Assembly (NCBI RefSeq): GCF_007970805.1
Contig: NZ_CP042433.1
Span: 2,480,001-2,544,000, forward strand
Length of the DNA: 64,000 nt
Direction of reading: 5' to 3'
Origin: Flavisolibacter ginsenosidimutans
GTDB lineage: Bacteria; Bacteroidota; Bacteroidia; Chitinophagales; Chitinophagaceae
The notes under the pieces were generated by a model. That model made no database searches. It had not been told where the DNA came from and was given only the letters and a program-made list of their open reading frames with translations. Positions within the stretch are counted from its first letter, which is position 1; every line of letters starts with the position of its first letter. A program made the position numbers and the translations under genes. Below are positions 36,350-45,729 of the stretch, piece after piece.

Positions 36350-39300
36350 TTAGTTTAATTCAAATTGTGAGACAACTTGTATCTGGTTTTTGAGCGAAGG
36401 ATTCTTCCGCACCAATTCGTCGTGTATCGCGTATGCTTCAGCTTCGGATGCGGCAAACGTATTTGTGCCGGCCAATGCCAAATCACTTACGTTCACCACA
36501 CTGAAAGCCGGTGTCGTTACGGCTACTTTTGCCGGTGGATTGGTCGGTGCTTTTCTGCTTACAGCAAAAGCATTTTTATGCACCGCACTTCCTTTCACCA
36601 ATACGTTAAATGCAGCCGATAAAAGTTTGAAGATGCGCAAACGAATGACAAGATTTTTTTTGCGGTGAACGTAGCTTAATTCATAGGTTACGTCTTTGTG
36701 CAATTCCACGCCGTGAAGAATGTCGTTCGTGGTTTGAAACTGCAAGCCGCTTTTCATTTGCTCAAAGGACTTGCGGGAAAGCTTTTCGCTGTCGCTCAAC
36801 TTCACGTAATTGGCAACGGCAAATTCTTCGTTCACGTAAACCGGCGTGCCGCCTTCGCTATTGGTTAGCGTAAACTTTGTATCCGCTTTCGGTTTCTTGT
36901 TGCCAAACTTGTTTATCTCCATCTCCAGCGGCACTATCTTTTGGCTTACCGATAAAAGCGTGAAAGGATGAATGATAAGTTGATCCGGCGGCAGCTCAAT
37001 CTTTTTGATGGTAACGTTGGTGTTCGTGTTTGGCGGAAGCGTTGCTTTCCAGTTGCGGTCGTCGTTTAAGGCATTCACCACATCGGCCAGCACATCTTCC
37101 AGTTCGTCGGGTTGCGACGGTGCGTCTTCGCCCCATGTTACATCAAAGCCCACGCTAATGCTGAAGAACAAAATTTCGAGGCTGCCGTCGCCCACCGCGT
37201 GCCAGGGCGTTGGTCCCGATAATTGGCAATGCACGTGAATGCCGGCAATCTCGTCATCGCCTGAACGCAGCGCAAGGCCCGCGGAAATATCAGCAATGAA
37301 ATAGAAAGGATTGAATTGAACCAACAAGTCATAACCAATGTAGCCGAACACGTTAAAGCCGCAGGCTTCCGCATACAACTCGGCTCTTGCGCCCGATTGC
37401 ACCGTGTTGGATGTAATGGCAAAGTAGGTGGCAACGGTAATGCGTGGATTGTCGCCCGATAACAACGAGATACTGAGGCGTTTCATGCCCGTGAGGTCCT
37501 TCGGTATTTCATGAAAGGCCGGATGAAAACCACCAACGGAAACAATGAAAACCTTTTCATCGCCCCAGCCAATACGCAAGGCCATATCACCGGTAAGCGT
37601 GAATACCAATAATCGCGAATCAAAAAGCGAAGCATCAAACCAAAGCAAACCTTTGTCGAAGTTAATGCCGCCGGCAAAGTTTACCTGCAACTTTAAGATG
37701 GCTGCATCTTCGGTTGGCAACACGCAACGCAACACACCAAGAATAACCAGTTGCGGCGTCGGAATGTCAATGATGATGCCGAGTTCCAGCGAAATAAGCG
37801 TCGGCGTTCCCCAGCCAATTTTCGCCATCGGCGCAATGATGAAATGTCCTTCCACAATCGGGAAGATGGCCTTAAGATCGGAGATGATGCGGGTAACGTT
37901 GGCAACAATGTCCTGCGGAAAAAGAATGCTGCTGATGGCGCCTGTACGAACGCCGGTGCGCAGCGCATCCAGGTCGGTGCTGCGATTAACTGCGAGCAAA
38001 CCACCAACGCCGTTTAGCGTAAAACCGAAGCCTAATTGAATGGGCGTAAATTCTGCGGTGATTAAAATGAGCAGTGCAAAACCTGTACTGCCATCGGGCA
38101 TTTTGGTGTTGATGATGCCGATGGCTTTCAGGTCAATAAAGCCCTGGAAGCTCAATTCAAGAACACCGATGTATTCGCCTTTGTCAACGTCAATGGAAAG
38201 AAAGCCACCGCCTTTGATAACGCCGGTATCGAGCGACAAGCCAACGCCTTTTGGCGGTTGAAATTTAAAGTCAATGTCGGCAAGGCCAAGCCGTCCTTTT
38301 CCATTGGACGGAAAGGTGATGGGAATGTTGGTACCGATGCCGTCAACAACGGCTTTAAGCGGACCAAGATTGGTTGTGATTTGCGCACCCAATCCAAGTT
38401 TCAACGGTGCTTCGGTAGAGAAAGCAATCTTGAAATACAGCCCGTTGATTTGAACAATCACCAGGTCAAGATGAATGGGAATAAAGACTTCCACGCCGCC
38501 GCTTCCCTGCAAACGCAGACCGTCTTTCGGGTTCCAGGCCCCAAGCAGACCAAAATCGGCTTGCACGTGAACGCCTGACAGCATTTTTTGAATAAACCCA
38601 TCGCCTTCGGAAAAATCAATAATCAACTTTCCTTCTTCAATACCAATTTGAATAGCCGGCAACACACTGCCACCTGCCGTTCCAAGATTGATGTTTACGC
38701 CAACGCTTCCGCTGATGCTTTTGGCTTGCAGCTTTGCTCCTTTGGTGAGGCTTAAAATATTGAGCGGTTCGTTGCTACTCTTCGCGGCTTTTATTCCCAA
38801 CAGCAGGTCAAGAACGAGATTTCCCGAAGGTGGCTTCAGCGCCAGTTCAAAGGGTGGCCTCAACGTGCCGCTGATGCCGGCAGCAAAAGCTGCGTGCACA
38901 TGCACCGTGCCTTTCCACAAATCAGAGAACGGATAATCACGATCGAAATCTTGTGCGCCGTTCACGTTTATTTCAAACTTTAATCCCGGCGGATTCGTTG
39001 ACGTATCGGTTTGTATTTTGAAGATGTAGGCTTCCAACGTAAGTTGTCCGCCGACGATGTAGAGTTCAGCCGGAAAACCAATTTGAGCCAGCAAACCTTG
39101 AACCTTTTCCATCAACTCTTGTCCGGTGAAGCCAGGCAATCCAAGCTTGTAAACCTGTTTGAAATAATCAACGGGATTGGATAAAAGTTGCGGCAGGCGA
39201 TCAATGTAAAACCGTCGCGGAATGACAACTGGCAACGATGTTCCGGTTTCCAATGTTGCGGGTACTTTCACTTCTTTGTCAACGATGCCCAAAAGGTTTA

Positions 39301-39754
39301 GCGTTGTCGTTAAGTTGGGTAGCCGTTCGGCCAAATAACCCACGAGCGAATACTCAAGAATGCGCACCGGCAGTTGCGCGGCCAGTTGTTGAAAGACTGC
39401 TTTATCCGCCGGCGGCAATGAATTCGCAGCGCTGTTCAAAGCCGATCCCAGTTCTTCAAATTTTACCACCAACTGGCTGATGATGGCAATAAGCTGTGCA
39501 CCGTCGCTGATGATGGAGAGTTCGTTGCCGCCGGCAACAGCCGTTGCCAGCGCCGTTATTTTTGGTGGAAGTTCGCCGGCTTTTGCAGCGGCTTCCAAAA
39601 GTTTCGTGGCAATTCCTCCGTTGCCAACAATAGCCGATGGCAAGGGCAGACCCAAACGGGCAAACATATCCGGCCTTAATATTTCCGGCAACGGCTCCAG
39701 TGCTTTGCCCAATTCAAGCGCAAGGGTTTCCAGCGTTCCGGCTGCGTCTGGCAT
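36350..39754 (-). CDS. DUF6603-like large beta-rich protein (1134 aa)
   Basis: A 1134-residue protein without a signal peptide. The N-terminal ~170 residues are helical and hydrophobic/Ala-rich. The middle and C-terminal regions are a long series of amphipathic beta strands with glycine turns (LSFQGFIDLKAIGIINTKM; IQLGFGFTLNGVGGLLAVNR; KIGWGTPTLISLELGIIIDI; NPFYFIADISAGLALRSG). This is the character of the DUF6603 family as I know it; the exact boundaries, perhaps about 300-870, need a profile search. The pattern resembles beta-barrel or lipid-binding beta-sheet proteins, but there is no export signal. It is the second gene of the cluster, 144 bases after the protease, and its stop is 1 base from the next start. 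Confidence 0.8.
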   Translation of the reverse strand: MPDAAGTLETLALELGKALEPLPEILRPDMFARLGLPLPSAIVGNGGIATKLLEAAAKAGELPPKITALATAVAGGNELSIISDGAQLIAIISQLVVKFEELGSALNSAANSLPPADKAVFQQLAAQLPVRILEYSLVGYLAERLPNLTTTLNLLGIVDKEVKVPATLETGTSLPVVIPRRFYIDRLPQLLSNPVDYFKQVYKLGLPGFTGQELMEKVQGLLAQIGFPAELYIVGGQLTLEAYIFKIQTDTSTNPPGLKFEINVNGAQDFDRDYPFSDLWKGTVHVHAAFAAGISGTLRPPFELALKPPSGNLVLDLLLGIKAAKSSNEPLNILSLTKGAKLQAKSISGSVGVNINLGTAGGSVLPAIQIGIEEGKLIIDFSEGDGFIQKMLSGVHVQADFGLLGAWNPKDGLRLQGSGGVEVFIPIHLDLVIVQINGLYFKIAFSTEAPLKLGLGAQITTNLGPLKAVVDGIGTNIPITFPSNGKGRLGLADIDFKFQPPKGVGLSLDTGVIKGGGFLSIDVDKGEYIGVLELSFQGFIDLKAIGIINTKMPDGSTGFALLILITAEFTPIQLGFGFTLNGVGGLLAVNRSTDLDALRTGVRTGAISSILFPQDIVANVTRIISDLKAIFPIVEGHFIIAPMAKIGWGTPTLISLELGIIIDIPTPQLVILGVLRCVLPTEDAAILKLQVNFAGGINFDKGLLWFDASLFDSRLLVFTLTGDMALRIGWGDEKVFIVSVGGFHPAFHEIPKDLTGMKRLSISLLSGDNPRITVATYFAITSNTVQSGARAELYAEACGFNVFGYIGYDLLVQFNPFYFIADISAGLALRSGDDEIAGIHVHCQLSGPTPWHAVGDGSLEILFFSISVGFDVTWGEDAPSQPDELEDVLADVVNALNDDRNWKATLPPNTNTNVTIKKIELPPDQLIIHPFTLLSVSQKIVPLEMEINKFGNKKPKADTKFTLTNSEGGTPVYVNEEFAVANYVKLSDSEKLSRKSFEQMKSGLQFQTTNDILHGVELHKDVTYELSYVHRKKNLVIRLRIFKLLSAAFNVLVKGSAVHKNAFAVSRKAPTNPPAKVAVTTPAFSVVNVSDLALAGTNTFAASEAEAYAIHDELVRKNPSLKNQIQVVSQFELN

Positions 39755-39898
39755 AAAGAGTTTTTAAAACGATTCGAAATAGTGATGCTGTTTGTCCTAA
39801 CCACGGATTCACTTTCCTCCATCGTTTCATAAAGCGCAGGATTCAAAGAGGCGGATTCACGGCTCGACATTCAACCGCAAAAAATATTCGGAAAGTTT

Positions 39899-42223
39899 TC
39901 AGGTGGGATTAAACGCGGGTTCTTCCAGCAAAGCAATCAATTGATAAACGTTCATTCCTTCTTTCAAACGTTGTATCTCTTCTTCGCACTCTTCCAAATG
40001 CGCAACCAATAAAGGACTGGAATATTTTTTTAGAATGGCCGCAACACGTTGCGCACATTCACGCAAGGAAAGACCTTCGATTAATTGCGGCACCGGTTGG
40101 CCTGGTTGCGAAGCCGCACGAAAGGCAGCGTTCATCCACGCAGATCCTTTGCTGCGGTGCCATACCGTTGCTACTTTTTTATTGGTGTTAATCAGCGTTC
40201 GAATTTCAAGAAAGAAAGGCCGCAACAAACCTTTAAGCCGCTTGCCGTGATAAGTGTTTAGAAAACGCTCCTGCAGGTTTTGCATTTCGGTTTTCGGCGC
40301 TGCTTTAAAATGATCGGGGCCGCCGCCAACACCGCCACCAGCTATTCCAGGCGCGGCTACGGCTGCAATGCCGTCAACCGCAGCCTTCGCACTTACCTTT
40401 CCGGCGCCCCATCCTGCCACGTCATCGGGCGGTGCGCCACCGGGTGCAGGACGGGCTGTGCCCACAAGGCCACCTTTGATATCGTTAAAACCAAGCGTTT
40501 TGTTTTTCTGCAGCATCAACGCGACAACACCCGTTATGTGCGGCGCTGCCATGCTGGTGCCGCTTTTGGTGGTGTAAAAATCCTGGCAACAATCGCAGCA
40601 GCAACCACGGTAATCGCCGCCTTCGGAAGAAGCCGCATCGTTGCTGGCCGCCGACAAAATGCCCACACCCGGCGCAGTGATTTCAGGCTTCATGCGCAGG
40701 TCAAGCGTCAGGCCGCGGCCCGAACTGGAAGCCAGTGCGCCGCCTTCGTCGTTGTACGAACCAACGGCAATCACGTTGTTGCCCGTGCATTCCTGCCACA
40801 GCGTTAATTGTTGTGAAATGTGATCGAGGAATTTTGGCGAAGAACGGTTGTTGTTCGTTCCGTAAAGAATGAGCGCATTCACCATTGTGGCCACGCCGTT
40901 CGTTGTTTTTAATTCAATCGTCCAATCGCCGGCAACGTTTACACCACCGGGCGGCGGAACAATTTCAATCGCAATGCGAGAGGTTGGATTTGTGGTATCG
41001 TGCGAAACGTTCACTTCGCCATTGACGCCGTTTGCGCCGGGTTTTGGATTGTGCACGAAAGGATCGGTTGGCGCTATCCAGGGTATCAATCCGGACGGTG
41101 CGCCAAGATGAGAAGTCAATTGGATGCTGACGTTTGCGCCGGTATAAAGAATCACGATGTTTCGCGTTTGGGTATCGCCCGGTTGCACGGTAAACTTGAT
41201 GGGCAAAACACCGGCCGCCGGCACGTCGGCCTTTGCGTGAAAATTGCTGGCGCCGTCGTTACCCGAAATCAAGACAAGCGCCACACCGCTTGGGTTGTCG
41301 GTGAGTATCTTGTCCATTTCTTTTGCTTCTGCAGACTGGCCGTTCATTTCATCGGTAAACGTGCCGAGACTCATGTTGATGACGACGGGCTTGGGGATTT
41401 TTTTGGCTTCGTGAATGATGTATTTAATGGCGTCCGTCATGACGCTTTTGGTGCCGGGCGGAAGCTGTGTGAAATCATCGCCGGTTGTCAATCCCATCAT
41501 GCGCACCGCAATGATGTCTGCCTTTGGCGCAACGCCAATGAAATGATAAGACAGGTGGCAATTGCCCGATTGCGAACCGTTGCCCGCTGCAATGCCTGTG
41601 ACGTGTGTGCCGTGCGAATTGGTGTCCTTGTGACGAATACCCGCGTTGATCTGCCCCGGGTTAAATTCAACACCGTAAGAAATGTTGACCGCACCGCCTA
41701 ACGTTGCGTCGTTAAAACTGTCGGGCGATTTTTCACCGGCGCCGGGTTTGAGGGTCTGATCCCAGATTTTTAAAATGCGGGTAGTTCCGTTGGCATTTTT
41801 AAAGCCGTGGTGCTTGTAATCAATGCCGGTATCAATGATGCCGACCACAACGCCTTCGCCACTAAAGCCTGAAAAATTATCGCCGGAACGGCTCCAAACC
41901 TGGTCGGCCAAAATTTCGTGGGTGCTGGTGTCGAGGCCAATGGATTTACGCCGCAGCCGCTCAATGGAAATTATTGCCGGATAATTGGCCAGGGCTTGCA
42001 ATACCTGTAAGGATACGGTTGCATAAGCCACATTACCGGCGCCGGCGGAAGGAGAAAAGCCGGGAACTTTTATTTCGCTCAGCAACCCTTTGTATGTAAA
42101 GGCAATGTTGACAGGGTCTTCGAGCTTTTGCGAAGGCGATAATTTTTCATAGAGGCCGGGATGCTCGTCGTAATACTTCTTCTTTGCCAGGAGCATCTGA
42201 AGTTCCGGATCGAGTTTGGCCAT
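39899..42223 (-). CDS. Cytoplasmic-type subtilisin-like (S8) serine protease of the giant-protein cluster
   Basis: A 774-residue protease with an intact catalytic triad: Asp131 (VGIIDTGIDY), His204 (TNSHGTHVTG) and Ser557 (KSGTSMAAPH), plus oxyanion Asn322 (ISGNDG). It has no signal peptide. Residues 1-110 look like an inhibitor/prodomain-type region. Between Asn322 and Ser557 is an inserted beta domain (about 335-465). A run of five Cys in six residues (541-546, CCCDCC) sits 11 residues before the nucleophile. After the protease core a Gly-rich linker (about 640-655) leads to a helical C-terminal region of about 120 residues. It is the first gene of the leftward cluster, so it may mature or trigger the large proteins encoded downstream. 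Confidence 0.9.
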   Translation of the reverse strand: MAKLDPELQMLLAKKKYYDEHPGLYEKLSPSQKLEDPVNIAFTYKGLLSEIKVPGFSPSAGAGNVAYATVSLQVLQALANYPAIISIERLRRKSIGLDTSTHEILADQVWSRSGDNFSGFSGEGVVVGIIDTGIDYKHHGFKNANGTTRILKIWDQTLKPGAGEKSPDSFNDATLGGAVNISYGVEFNPGQINAGIRHKDTNSHGTHVTGIAAGNGSQSGNCHLSYHFIGVAPKADIIAVRMMGLTTGDDFTQLPPGTKSVMTDAIKYIIHEAKKIPKPVVINMSLGTFTDEMNGQSAEAKEMDKILTDNPSGVALVLISGNDGASNFHAKADVPAAGVLPIKFTVQPGDTQTRNIVILYTGANVSIQLTSHLGAPSGLIPWIAPTDPFVHNPKPGANGVNGEVNVSHDTTNPTSRIAIEIVPPPGGVNVAGDWTIELKTTNGVATMVNALILYGTNNNRSSPKFLDHISQQLTLWQECTGNNVIAVGSYNDEGGALASSSGRGLTLDLRMKPEITAPGVGILSAASNDAASSEGGDYRGCCCDCCQDFYTTKSGTSMAAPHITGVVALMLQKNKTLGFNDIKGGLVGTARPAPGGAPPDDVAGWGAGKVSAKAAVDGIAAVAAPGIAGGGVGGGPDHFKAAPKTEMQNLQERFLNTYHGKRLKGLLRPFFLEIRTLINTNKKVATVWHRSKGSAWMNAAFRAASQPGQPVPQLIEGLSLRECAQRVAAILKKYSSPLLVAHLEECEEEIQRLKEGMNVYQLIALLEEPAFNPT

Positions 42224-42681
42224 AAAACAAGTTTGAAAAGTGGTTGTGGTAAAGTTGGACTTTGCGGGAGTTACTGCAAACGATTAAGAGGAAGTCGTCA
42301 TAAAACGCAGGTTAAGTGGTTAAGAAATCTGGCTCTTGTCTCATTTGATTACGGATGCCACCACAATACAACAACCCGGGCTTTCAACGGAACGGCGGGG
42401 AATGAAGAAGTAAATTAAAGGATGCCGGTAAGAAATCCAAAAATCTGCCGGTTTTACTAATAGGGATGCAACGGGACAGACCAATTACGCAGCAACTTTC
42501 AATGAGATTTTGTGGTTACAACAAACCGAAGTTCGCTTTACAAACATGCGTTTTAGCGAAGCTTAATTCTTCGCATTAATTTCGACGTTTGTTTTCGTTC
42601 AATGAGCCAACGCATCAATTTATTTTTTCGATGTTGCCGGTTTGTGAGCGGCAGGCTTTCTTAAAATCAATTCAATCGTTC
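42224..42681. other. Divergent intergenic region between the protease cluster and the TonB receptor
   Basis: About 460 bases with no convincing gene. It should hold the promoters of both the five-gene cluster and the receptor. The only clear structure is the nested inverted repeat at 42532-42573. Confidence 0.6.
42532..42573. promoter_or_regulatory. Nested inverted repeats upstream of the TonB-dependent receptor
   Basis: TTCGCT (42532-42537) pairs with AGCGAA (42555-42560), with an inner AAAC/GTTT pair. Partly overlapping it, CGAAG (42557-42561) pairs with CTTCG (42569-42573). A TAATTTCG resembling a Bacteroidota -7 box follows at 42577-42584. The arrangement could be an operator or alternative leader structures for the receptor gene. 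Confidence 0.35.
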
Positions 42682-44844
42682 GTGAAAAGAGTTATCCTTA
42701 TCTTCTTGTTTCTTCCCCTTTTTTCAAACGCACAAAACAGGTTTAAAGCCATCGTCAAAGACGAAGACAGCAAAGAGCGGCTACAAGGCGCAACGGTTCA
42801 AATTCAAACCCTAAAATTGTCTGCTGTTGCTAATGAAGCCGGCGTTGTTGTTTTGGATGCCATCCCAAACGGCAGGCATTTCATCAGGGTTACGTTCAGC
42901 GGATATAAAGAGATGGGAAAGGCATTCGATTTCCCGCTTGCAACAACGGACACCATCGAATTATTTTTAAAACCGGAAGAACAGGCCTTAGATGAGGTAA
43001 CGGTAAGCACTACACGGTCGAACCGCAGCATACGCAATACGCCAACAAGAGTAGAAGTAGTTGCAGAAGAGGAAGTGCACGAAGAAGCTACCATGCGTCC
43101 CGGCGACATACGTATGCTCCTGGCCGAAAGCACCGGGATACAAAGCCAGCAAACCTCCGCTACCAGCGCCAATGCAAGCATTCGAATTCAGGGCTTGGAT
43201 GGCCGGTACACGCAAATACTAAAAGACGGCTTCCCCGTTTATGCCGGGGCGGCAGGCGGCCTTGGTTTGTTGCAAACACCGCCATTGGATTTGCGCCAGG
43301 TGGAAATTATTAAGGGCGCCTCATCTACTTTATACGGTGGTGGCGCCATCGCCGGCTTAATTAATCTGATTACAAAAACACCAACCGATAAACGGGAACT
43401 AAATTTTCATGTCAATGCAACGTCTGCCGGCGGGCTTGACCTTAGCAGCTTTTATGGCCAGAAGTTTAAGAAGGCCGGCATAACCTTGTTTGTTTCCCGA
43501 AATACAAACAAGGCTTATGATCCTGCGAATATCTTTTTTACCGCCATTCCAAAATTTGAACGTTATACGGTTAACCCTAAATTGTTCTTGTACCTGAACG
43601 AAAAAACAAGTTTGAACCTTGGCGTGAACACAACTTTTGAGAACCGCCTCGGCGGCGACATCAATTACATTGAAGGCAAGGGCGACAGCACCCACAGTTA
43701 TTTTGAAAGAAATAAAACAAAGCGGCTATCAACACAACTCACCTTTAACCACCGGCTAAGTGAAGAAAGCAGTTTGCAAATTAAAAACAGCGTCGGCTAT
43801 TTTAACCGCGCCATCAACAGCAAGGGCTATTCATTTCAAGGGGCGCAAATCAACAGTTTTACAGAAGCGACCTATGTAAACAAAATGGAGAAGAGTGATT
43901 GGGTTGTGGGCATAAACGTTCTGACCGATCAATTTAAGGAAACGCCGTCAACCGTTGCCACGCTTCGAAATTATAACCAGACAACGTTTGGTGCGTTTGT
44001 ACAAAACACCTGGAACACGGCGGACTGGCTTACAATCGAAACCGGCTTACGAAGCGATTACGTGAACGATTATGGTTTGGCATTGCTGCCGCGGCTTTCG
44101 GCGCTGTTTAGAATAGCGCCGAAACTGACCAGCCGCATTGGCGGAGGCATGGGCTATAAAACACCAACCGTTTTTACGGAGGAAAGCGAAAGACTCCTGT
44201 ACAAGAACGTGCTGCCCGTCAGTCCTTCAACGAACGAGTTGGAAAAAAGCTATGGCGCCAATTGGGACGTGAACTACAAAACATCAATTGATCAGTTTTC
44301 TTTTAGCGTCAATCAAGCTTTCTTTTATACTTACCTGCATCATCCTCTTTCGCTGGTTACGGCAGGGAATGGTTTGTACGCATTCAAAAACCTGTCAGGC
44401 CACATTGGTTCAAAAGGCGCAGAAACAAATGTCAAATTGGGTTATGATGATCTGGCCTTATACTTAGGCTACACGTACATCAATGCCAAAATAAAAGACA
44501 AGGGTGTAAGCCTTGACAACCCGCTCACGCCCAAACACCGTTTCAATGCAGCTTTGGTTTACGAGGCCGAGGGCAAATGGAAATTTGGCTCGGAACTTTA
44601 CTATTTCAGCAAACAAAAACGCTCCGACGGAAGCGAGGGCAGAGGCTATTGGCTTACGGGCCTTGTGGTTGAAAAGTTATGGAAACACTTTTCTCTTTTT
44701 ATAAACTTTGAAAACTTTGGCGATGTGCGGCAAACGAAGTTTGAAAGCATCTATTCTGGCACGGTAGCGGAGCCGGTCTTTAAAGACATCTACGCACCGC
44801 TGGAAGGTTTTGTTGTAAACGGCGGAATTAAAATCAGCTTGTGA
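42682..44844 (+). CDS. TonB-dependent outer-membrane receptor
   Basis: About 720 residues from a GTG at 42682, which directly precedes a signal peptide (VKRVILIFLFLPLFSNAQ); an ATG at 42631 would give a longer leader. After it comes a carboxypeptidase-regulatory-like domain (about 20-105: FKAIVKDEDSKERLQGATVQ). Next is the plug (TRVEVVAEEEVHEEATMRPG; SIRIQGLDGRYTQILKDGFP; VEIIKGASSTLYGGGAIAGLI), then a C-terminal 22-strand-type barrel ending in FVVNGGIKISL. There is no SusD partner, and the features fit metal-chelate or cofactor receptors better than glycan importers. It is a lone gene followed by a strong terminator at 44988. The substrate is unknown. Confidence 0.91.
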   Translation: MKRVILIFLFLPLFSNAQNRFKAIVKDEDSKERLQGATVQIQTLKLSAVANEAGVVVLDAIPNGRHFIRVTFSGYKEMGKAFDFPLATTDTIELFLKPEEQALDEVTVSTTRSNRSIRNTPTRVEVVAEEEVHEEATMRPGDIRMLLAESTGIQSQQTSATSANASIRIQGLDGRYTQILKDGFPVYAGAAGGLGLLQTPPLDLRQVEIIKGASSTLYGGGAIAGLINLITKTPTDKRELNFHVNATSAGGLDLSSFYGQKFKKAGITLFVSRNTNKAYDPANIFFTAIPKFERYTVNPKLFLYLNEKTSLNLGVNTTFENRLGGDINYIEGKGDSTHSYFERNKTKRLSTQLTFNHRLSEESSLQIKNSVGYFNRAINSKGYSFQGAQINSFTEATYVNKMEKSDWVVGINVLTDQFKETPSTVATLRNYNQTTFGAFVQNTWNTADWLTIETGLRSDYVNDYGLALLPRLSALFRIAPKLTSRIGGGMGYKTPTVFTEESERLLYKNVLPVSPSTNELEKSYGANWDVNYKTSIDQFSFSVNQAFFYTYLHHPLSLVTAGNGLYAFKNLSGHIGSKGAETNVKLGYDDLALYLGYTYINAKIKDKGVSLDNPLTPKHRFNAALVYEAEGKWKFGSELYYFSKQKRSDGSEGRGYWLTGLVVEKLWKHFSLFINFENFGDVRQTKFESIYSGTVAEPVFKDIYAPLEGFVVNGGIKISL

Positions 44845-44987
44845 ATTATGCCGGCAAGAAAACTTTGGGACAAATCTGTTTCATTGCCTTTATTTACAGC
44901 AATCTTTTTTCCGCAGAAAGATGGCTTTTAAAATGCGCAGGAAAATGTTTCCGATTTTCGATGTTGTCGTCATGCCGCAAAATTAAG

Positions 44988-45012
44988 AAGGGTGGTTTTC
45001 GCCACCCTTTTA
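44988..45012 (+). terminator. Rho-independent terminator after the TonB-dependent receptor
   Basis: AAGGGTGG (44988-44995) pairs perfectly with CCACCCTT (45002-45009) across a six-base loop and runs into TTTTA. It lies 143 bases past the receptor stop and 121 bases before the end of the convergent membrane-protein gene. Confidence 0.82.
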
Positions 45013-45132
45013 TTCTCGTTAAATCAAAGCCTTTGCATTAAATACGGTGCTGCATACGACGGTCTTCACGTTTTCTTTTCCGGGCTCCCGTTTTACCGAC
45101 AACAAGACACGCTGTTCACTCCACCCGTTTCT

Positions 45133-45729
45133 TCACTTCCAAATATGAAAACTCACTTTAAATTTTTTACGCAGCAAAAGTGTTTTCCAATCAATAAAAA
45201 AGAACAGGCTGATGATGAGCAAGCCAACGGCTGTTCCAACAATACTGCGCCATGAAACCAGGCCCTGCGTCATAGTAGAAAGATTGGTGGCAACATAATG
45301 CCCGGTGCCGACCATCAACGCATCACTGGCAAACTTGCCGATGAAAAAAGGCGGCATGATGTGCAAGGGCTTTATGCGGGCAATGCCGGTGGCGGTAAAA
45401 AGGGGCGTGGTGGGAATGGGGATCAGCGTGTAAAGAAGAACGAAAAGGAAAACCTGCCAGGTCTTGCCCGAAAGCCGGCTGCCCAGAAAATTCAGGTCTT
45501 CTGACTTTTCCTTTTTTACGAGATGGTCGGCAAGACTTTTTATATACCAACTGTAAACATATCTTCCCAGAGCAGAGCCGCTAACGCCCCAAAAAAGTAC
45601 CGGCCAGATATCGAGGCCGAATTTTATCTGCAGGAACACCATTACAGACCATGCCGGTGGTCCCACAAACGGAATCACATCTACCAAAAAGGAAGCGAAA
45701 AAAACCAGCAAATACAGCAGTGCGTTCAC
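45133..45729 (-). CDS. VTT/DedA-like integral membrane protein
   Basis: A 198-residue membrane protein starting at a GTG (45729); no ATG precedes the first helix. Hydrophobic helices lie at about 3-35, 40-60, 90-135 and 160-180. Pro/Gly-rich re-entrant-like segments, PFVGPPAWSV and LIPIPTTPLFTATGIARI, resemble the VTT (DedA/TVP38/SNARE-associated) fold, a family linked to lipid or ion movement across the inner membrane. Similarity is by pattern only. It converges on the TonB-receptor gene and has no obvious partner. Confidence 0.68.
   Translation of the reverse strand: MNALLYLLVFFASFLVDVIPFVGPPAWSVMVFLQIKFGLDIWPVLFWGVSGSALGRYVYSWYIKSLADHLVKKEKSEDLNFLGSRLSGKTWQVFLFVLLYTLIPIPTTPLFTATGIARIKPLHIMPPFFIGKFASDALMVGTGHYVATNLSTMTQGLVSWRSIVGTAVGLLIISLFFFIDWKTLLLRKKFKVSFHIWK

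Noticed and set aside
39676..39870. Short frame overlapping the 5' end of the DUF6603-like gene
   Set aside because: It has no ATG-linked leader or family match, and overlaps the better-supported start at 39754 in another frame.
41000..41701. Open frame of 233 codons on the plus strand
   Set aside because: It is antisense to the S8 protease core, which carries a complete catalytic triad; the translation resembles no family.
42589..42681. N-terminal extension of the TonB receptor from a TTG at 42589
   Set aside because: The hydrophobic leader begins only at the GTG at 42682, and the upstream codons overlap a probable promoter region.
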